Below, in pieces: positions 4,719 to 6,987 of a DNA stretch of 6,987 nt; within the stretch, counting starts at the first letter, position 1, and every line of letters begins with the position of its first letter. Made by a program: the position numbers and the translations under genes. Under the pieces are notes generated by a model. The model searched no databases, was not told where the DNA came from, and saw nothing but the letters and a program-made list of their open reading frames with translations. The DNA comes from Methylotenera sp. (GTDB lineage: Bacteria; Pseudomonadota; Gammaproteobacteria; Burkholderiales; Methylophilaceae), in the NCBI GenBank assembly GCA_013816325.1, contig JACDEP010000115.1:1-6987 (forward strand), written 5' to 3'.

Positions 4719-6779
4719 ATGCGCATCATAAAAGAAGGCTCCCCTTATCCACGCGGCGCCACTTATGACGGAAAAGGAGTTAACTTTGCCTTATTTTCAG
4801 ATAATGCCACTGGAGTAACTGTATGTTTATTTGATAAAGACGGCAACAGTGAGATTGAGCGAGTTGAGCTAAAAGAATGTACCAATGGCGTTTGGCATAG
4901 TTACCTTCAAGGCATACAACCAGGGCAACGCTATGGTTATCGCGTTAACGGGCCATGGTCCCCGCAAGAAGGCCAGCGCTTTAACAATAATAAATTATTA
5001 CTAGATCCTTACGCTAGAAAACTTCACGGCCAGCTGCAATGGGATGACGCTTTATATGGATATACCATTGACGATGTAGAAGACGCAGATCTGATTATGG
5101 ATATTCGTGACAGCGCGAAATTCCTACCTAAAGCTATCGTAGTAGATCCACAAATTTTAATTAAATTAGATAAACCTAATATTCGTTGGCCTAAAACCAT
5201 TATCTATGAAGCGCATGTAAAAGGCCTGACCATGCAACACCCACTGATACCCAATGATATCCGTGGGACTTTTGCAGCACTTGCGGATCCAGCGATGATT
5301 TCACATTTGCATAAAATTGGTATCACCGCAATTGAACTGTTACCCATACACGCCTTTATGCAAGACCGACATCTGGTAGAGAAACAATTGGCTAACTACT
5401 GGGGCTATAACACCATGGCCTATTTTGCCCCGGAAGCTGCTTATATGCATTCCGGTGAACTTGAAGAAATAGCCCAGACGGTCGATGCGCTGCATGAGGC
5501 GGGCATAGAAGTGATATTAGATGTGGTTTACAACCATACTTGTGAAGGCAATCACTTAGGGCCTACCCTTTCTTGGAAAGGTATCGATAGTTTAAGTTAT
5601 TACAAAGAACTGCCGGGCAATCCACGTTATTTTGACAATCTTACTGGTTGCGGTAATGCTTTAAATACCTCTCATCCCAAAGTGCTACAAATGATTATGG
5701 ATAGCCTGCGGATGTGGGCTACCGTCTATGGCATCGACGGATTTAGGTTCGATTTAGCGCTGACTATAGGCCGGAATGAAAATGGCTTTACGCCTGAGCA
5801 TCCGTTGTTCCACGCGATGTTGCAAGACCCGGTCCTCAATAGATGTAAGCTTATTGCAGAGCCATGGGATGTAGGCCCTGGTGGATACCAGCTTGGCTCA
5901 TTCCCCCCTGGATTTTCAGAATGGAATGGTGATTATCGTGATGTGACCCGTGAGTTCTGGACGGGTAAAGAAGGCGTGCTTTCGAGCTTTGCCAGCCGTT
6001 TTGCTGCATCCAGTGACCTTTTCAATGAGAATCACCGTAAGCCTTGGTCCAGTGTGAATTTTGTGACTGCCCATGACGGCTTTACCTTATGCGATTTGGT
6101 TTCTTATAACGAAAAGCATAATGAAGACAATGGAGAAAATAACCAAGATGGTGCTAACGATAACCGTAGCTGGAACTGCGGTCCGGAAGGTGAAACCCAC
6201 TCTGCCGAGATTAACGAATTACGCGCCAAACAAAAACGTAATTTCTTGGCAACATTATTATTGTCACAAGGTATTCCCATGCTTTTGGCGGGGGACGAGC
6301 TTTATAATTCACAAGGTGGTAATAACAACGCTTATTGCCAAGATAATGATATTGGCTGGGTCAATTGGAATAATGCCGATAACAATTTAATAGATTTTGT
6401 TGGTCAGATGACCGAGATACGTAAAAAATTCAACGCAATTTCACGTGCTGAATTCCTTACAGGTAAAAAGAATGACCATGGAAATTCCGATGTAACTTGG
6501 TTTAATGTGAATGGTCAGGCGATGACCCACGAACAATGGGGAGACCCTAATAACAAATCCATGATCGTAAAATTCGTTTCGCTGAATAAAGAGGATTCTG
6601 CAATTGTGGTATTCATTAACGCTTCTCACGTCAAGGTGACTGCGAATATTCCTGATTGTGAGGGTTACAAACTGGAGCTCTTGATAGAAACTCCCTTGCA
6701 TACCAATACATCAAAAACCAATAAAACACTCGTTCTGGAGCCTCGCTCGCTCTATGTGTATGAAGGCAAACCTATCTAG
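4719..6779 (+). CDS. glgX: Glycogen debranching enzyme GlgX
   Basis: A 686-residue cytoplasmic GH13 (isoamylase-type) enzyme that hydrolyses alpha-1,6 branches of phosphorylase-trimmed glycogen, releasing short maltodextrins. Residues 1-100 are the CBM48-type beta domain (SPYPRGATYDGKGVNFALFS, later RYGYRVNGPW). The barrel starts near 160 with IIYEAHVKGLT. The four GH13 regions are intact: ILDVVYNH (D268, H273), GFRFDLA (nucleophile D345), LIAEPWDVG (acid/base E381) and FVTAHDG (H452, D453). The loop NEKHNEDNGENNQDG near 465-478 and the MLLAGDE stretch near 521-527 are typical of GlgX/TreX. A C-terminal beta domain ends at residue 686. Length is normal for the family. AGAGGA at 4703-4708 precedes the ATG by ten bases, a slightly long spacing. 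No other glycogen gene is in the window. Its last 8 bases overlap the convergent partial gene at 6772. Confidence 0.96.
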   Translation: MRIIKEGSPYPRGATYDGKGVNFALFSDNATGVTVCLFDKDGNSEIERVELKECTNGVWHSYLQGIQPGQRYGYRVNGPWSPQEGQRFNNNKLLLDPYARKLHGQLQWDDALYGYTIDDVEDADLIMDIRDSAKFLPKAIVVDPQILIKLDKPNIRWPKTIIYEAHVKGLTMQHPLIPNDIRGTFAALADPAMISHLHKIGITAIELLPIHAFMQDRHLVEKQLANYWGYNTMAYFAPEAAYMHSGELEEIAQTVDALHEAGIEVILDVVYNHTCEGNHLGPTLSWKGIDSLSYYKELPGNPRYFDNLTGCGNALNTSHPKVLQMIMDSLRMWATVYGIDGFRFDLALTIGRNENGFTPEHPLFHAMLQDPVLNRCKLIAEPWDVGPGGYQLGSFPPGFSEWNGDYRDVTREFWTGKEGVLSSFASRFAASSDLFNENHRKPWSSVNFVTAHDGFTLCDLVSYNEKHNEDNGENNQDGANDNRSWNCGPEGETHSAEINELRAKQKRNFLATLLLSQGIPMLLAGDELYNSQGGNNNAYCQDNDIGWVNWNNADNNLIDFVGQMTEIRKKFNAISRAEFLTGKKNDHGNSDVTWFNVNGQAMTHEQWGDPNNKSMIVKFVSLNKEDSAIVVFINASHVKVTANIPDCEGYKLELLIETPLHTNTSKTNKTLVLEPRSLYVYEGKPI

Positions 6780-6987
6780 AATTGGTGATTTTTAAGATGA
6801 CTGCGGCAATCCTGTCTGTGTCAGCATAACAAGGATTATTCAGCTCTTCTCCGAATATATCAGGATCAATTTCCCTGTAAGACCATTCTAAGAACTGGCT
6901 GCGGGGTGAAGACTGCAGATAGGTCTGTACGCTGTCTTTAAAGGCATCTATACCATCGTTAATAGCTACTCCTGTATAGAGTAGTAG
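6772..6987 (-). CDS. Unrecognised protein, C-terminal 71 residues (runs off window)
   Basis: On the minus strand the frame is open from the right edge to TAG at 6774-6772. It reads YTGVAINDGIDAFKDSVQ, then SQFLEWSYREIDPDIFGEEL, and ends DRIAAVILKITNSR. The composition is that of a normal soluble protein: helical amphipathic stretches, no membrane segment, no low-complexity text. I do not recognise the family. The other frames here are broken by stops sooner. The stop overlaps that of glgX tail-to-tail by 8 bases, so no terminator can lie between the two genes. The start is outside the window. It could still be a chance open frame, since 71 codons at an edge is short evidence. Confidence 0.55.
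   Translation of the reverse strand, partial: LLLYTGVAINDGIDAFKDSVQTYLQSSPRSQFLEWSYREIDPDIFGEELNNPCYADTDRIAAVILKITNSR

Noticed and set aside
6073..6390. Plus-strand frame of 105 codons inside glgX.
   Set aside because: Out-of-frame shadow of the GH13 region IV and following segment, where the GlgX frame is intact.

Overview
This is an AT-rich window from a Gram-negative bacterium, most likely a proteobacterium. The DUF2383 (PA2169-type) and DUF2171 stress proteins, the MscS channel, the NarL/FixJ-type regulator and GlgX together suggest a low-GC beta- or gammaproteobacterium. A Methylophilaceae-like freshwater or soil organism is a guess from gene flavour, not shown by the sequence.

Layout. 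Positions 1-929 (minus) hold the N-terminal 309 codons of a membrane-anchored phospholipase D / cardiolipin-synthase-like protein that runs off the left edge. Positions 930-1351 are mostly AT-rich spacer with one doubtful small membrane ORF. Positions 1376-1679 (plus) hold a thioredoxin-fold gene broken by two single-base losses, each in a homopolymer run. A strong hairpin at 1723-1748 ends the facing transcription units. Positions 1768-3697 (minus) hold three genes read as mscS-like channel, then a DUF2383/PA2169 four-helix protein, then a DUF2171 protein. A divergent 243-bp spacer separates them from a LuxR/FixJ-type regulator at 3941-4567 (plus). Then comes glgX (4719-6779, plus), the glycogen debranching enzyme. 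A convergent, unrecognised partial gene (6772-6987, minus) overlaps the last 8 bases of glgX.

Functional reading. The minus-strand genes fit envelope and osmotic stress: phospholipid synthesis, tension-gated release of solutes, and small stress-associated proteins of unknown mechanism. The plus-strand pair is a one-domain regulator followed by a glycogen-breakdown enzyme. The regulator is unusual: its receiver domain keeps the phospho-acceptor Asp and the conserved Lys, but the acidic pair is Gly-Gly and the switch Thr/Ser is Asn, so it may act without phosphorylation. A TAAG-N6-CCTA motif resembling the enterobacterial RcsAB box (bound by RcsB, a relative of this regulator) occurs twice in the mscS/regulator spacer and once, inverted, between the regulator and glgX. 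The main hypothesis of this report is that this regulator, or a relative, controls itself, the channel operon and glgX through that motif. No CRISPR array, insertion sequence, tRNA or rRNA was seen.
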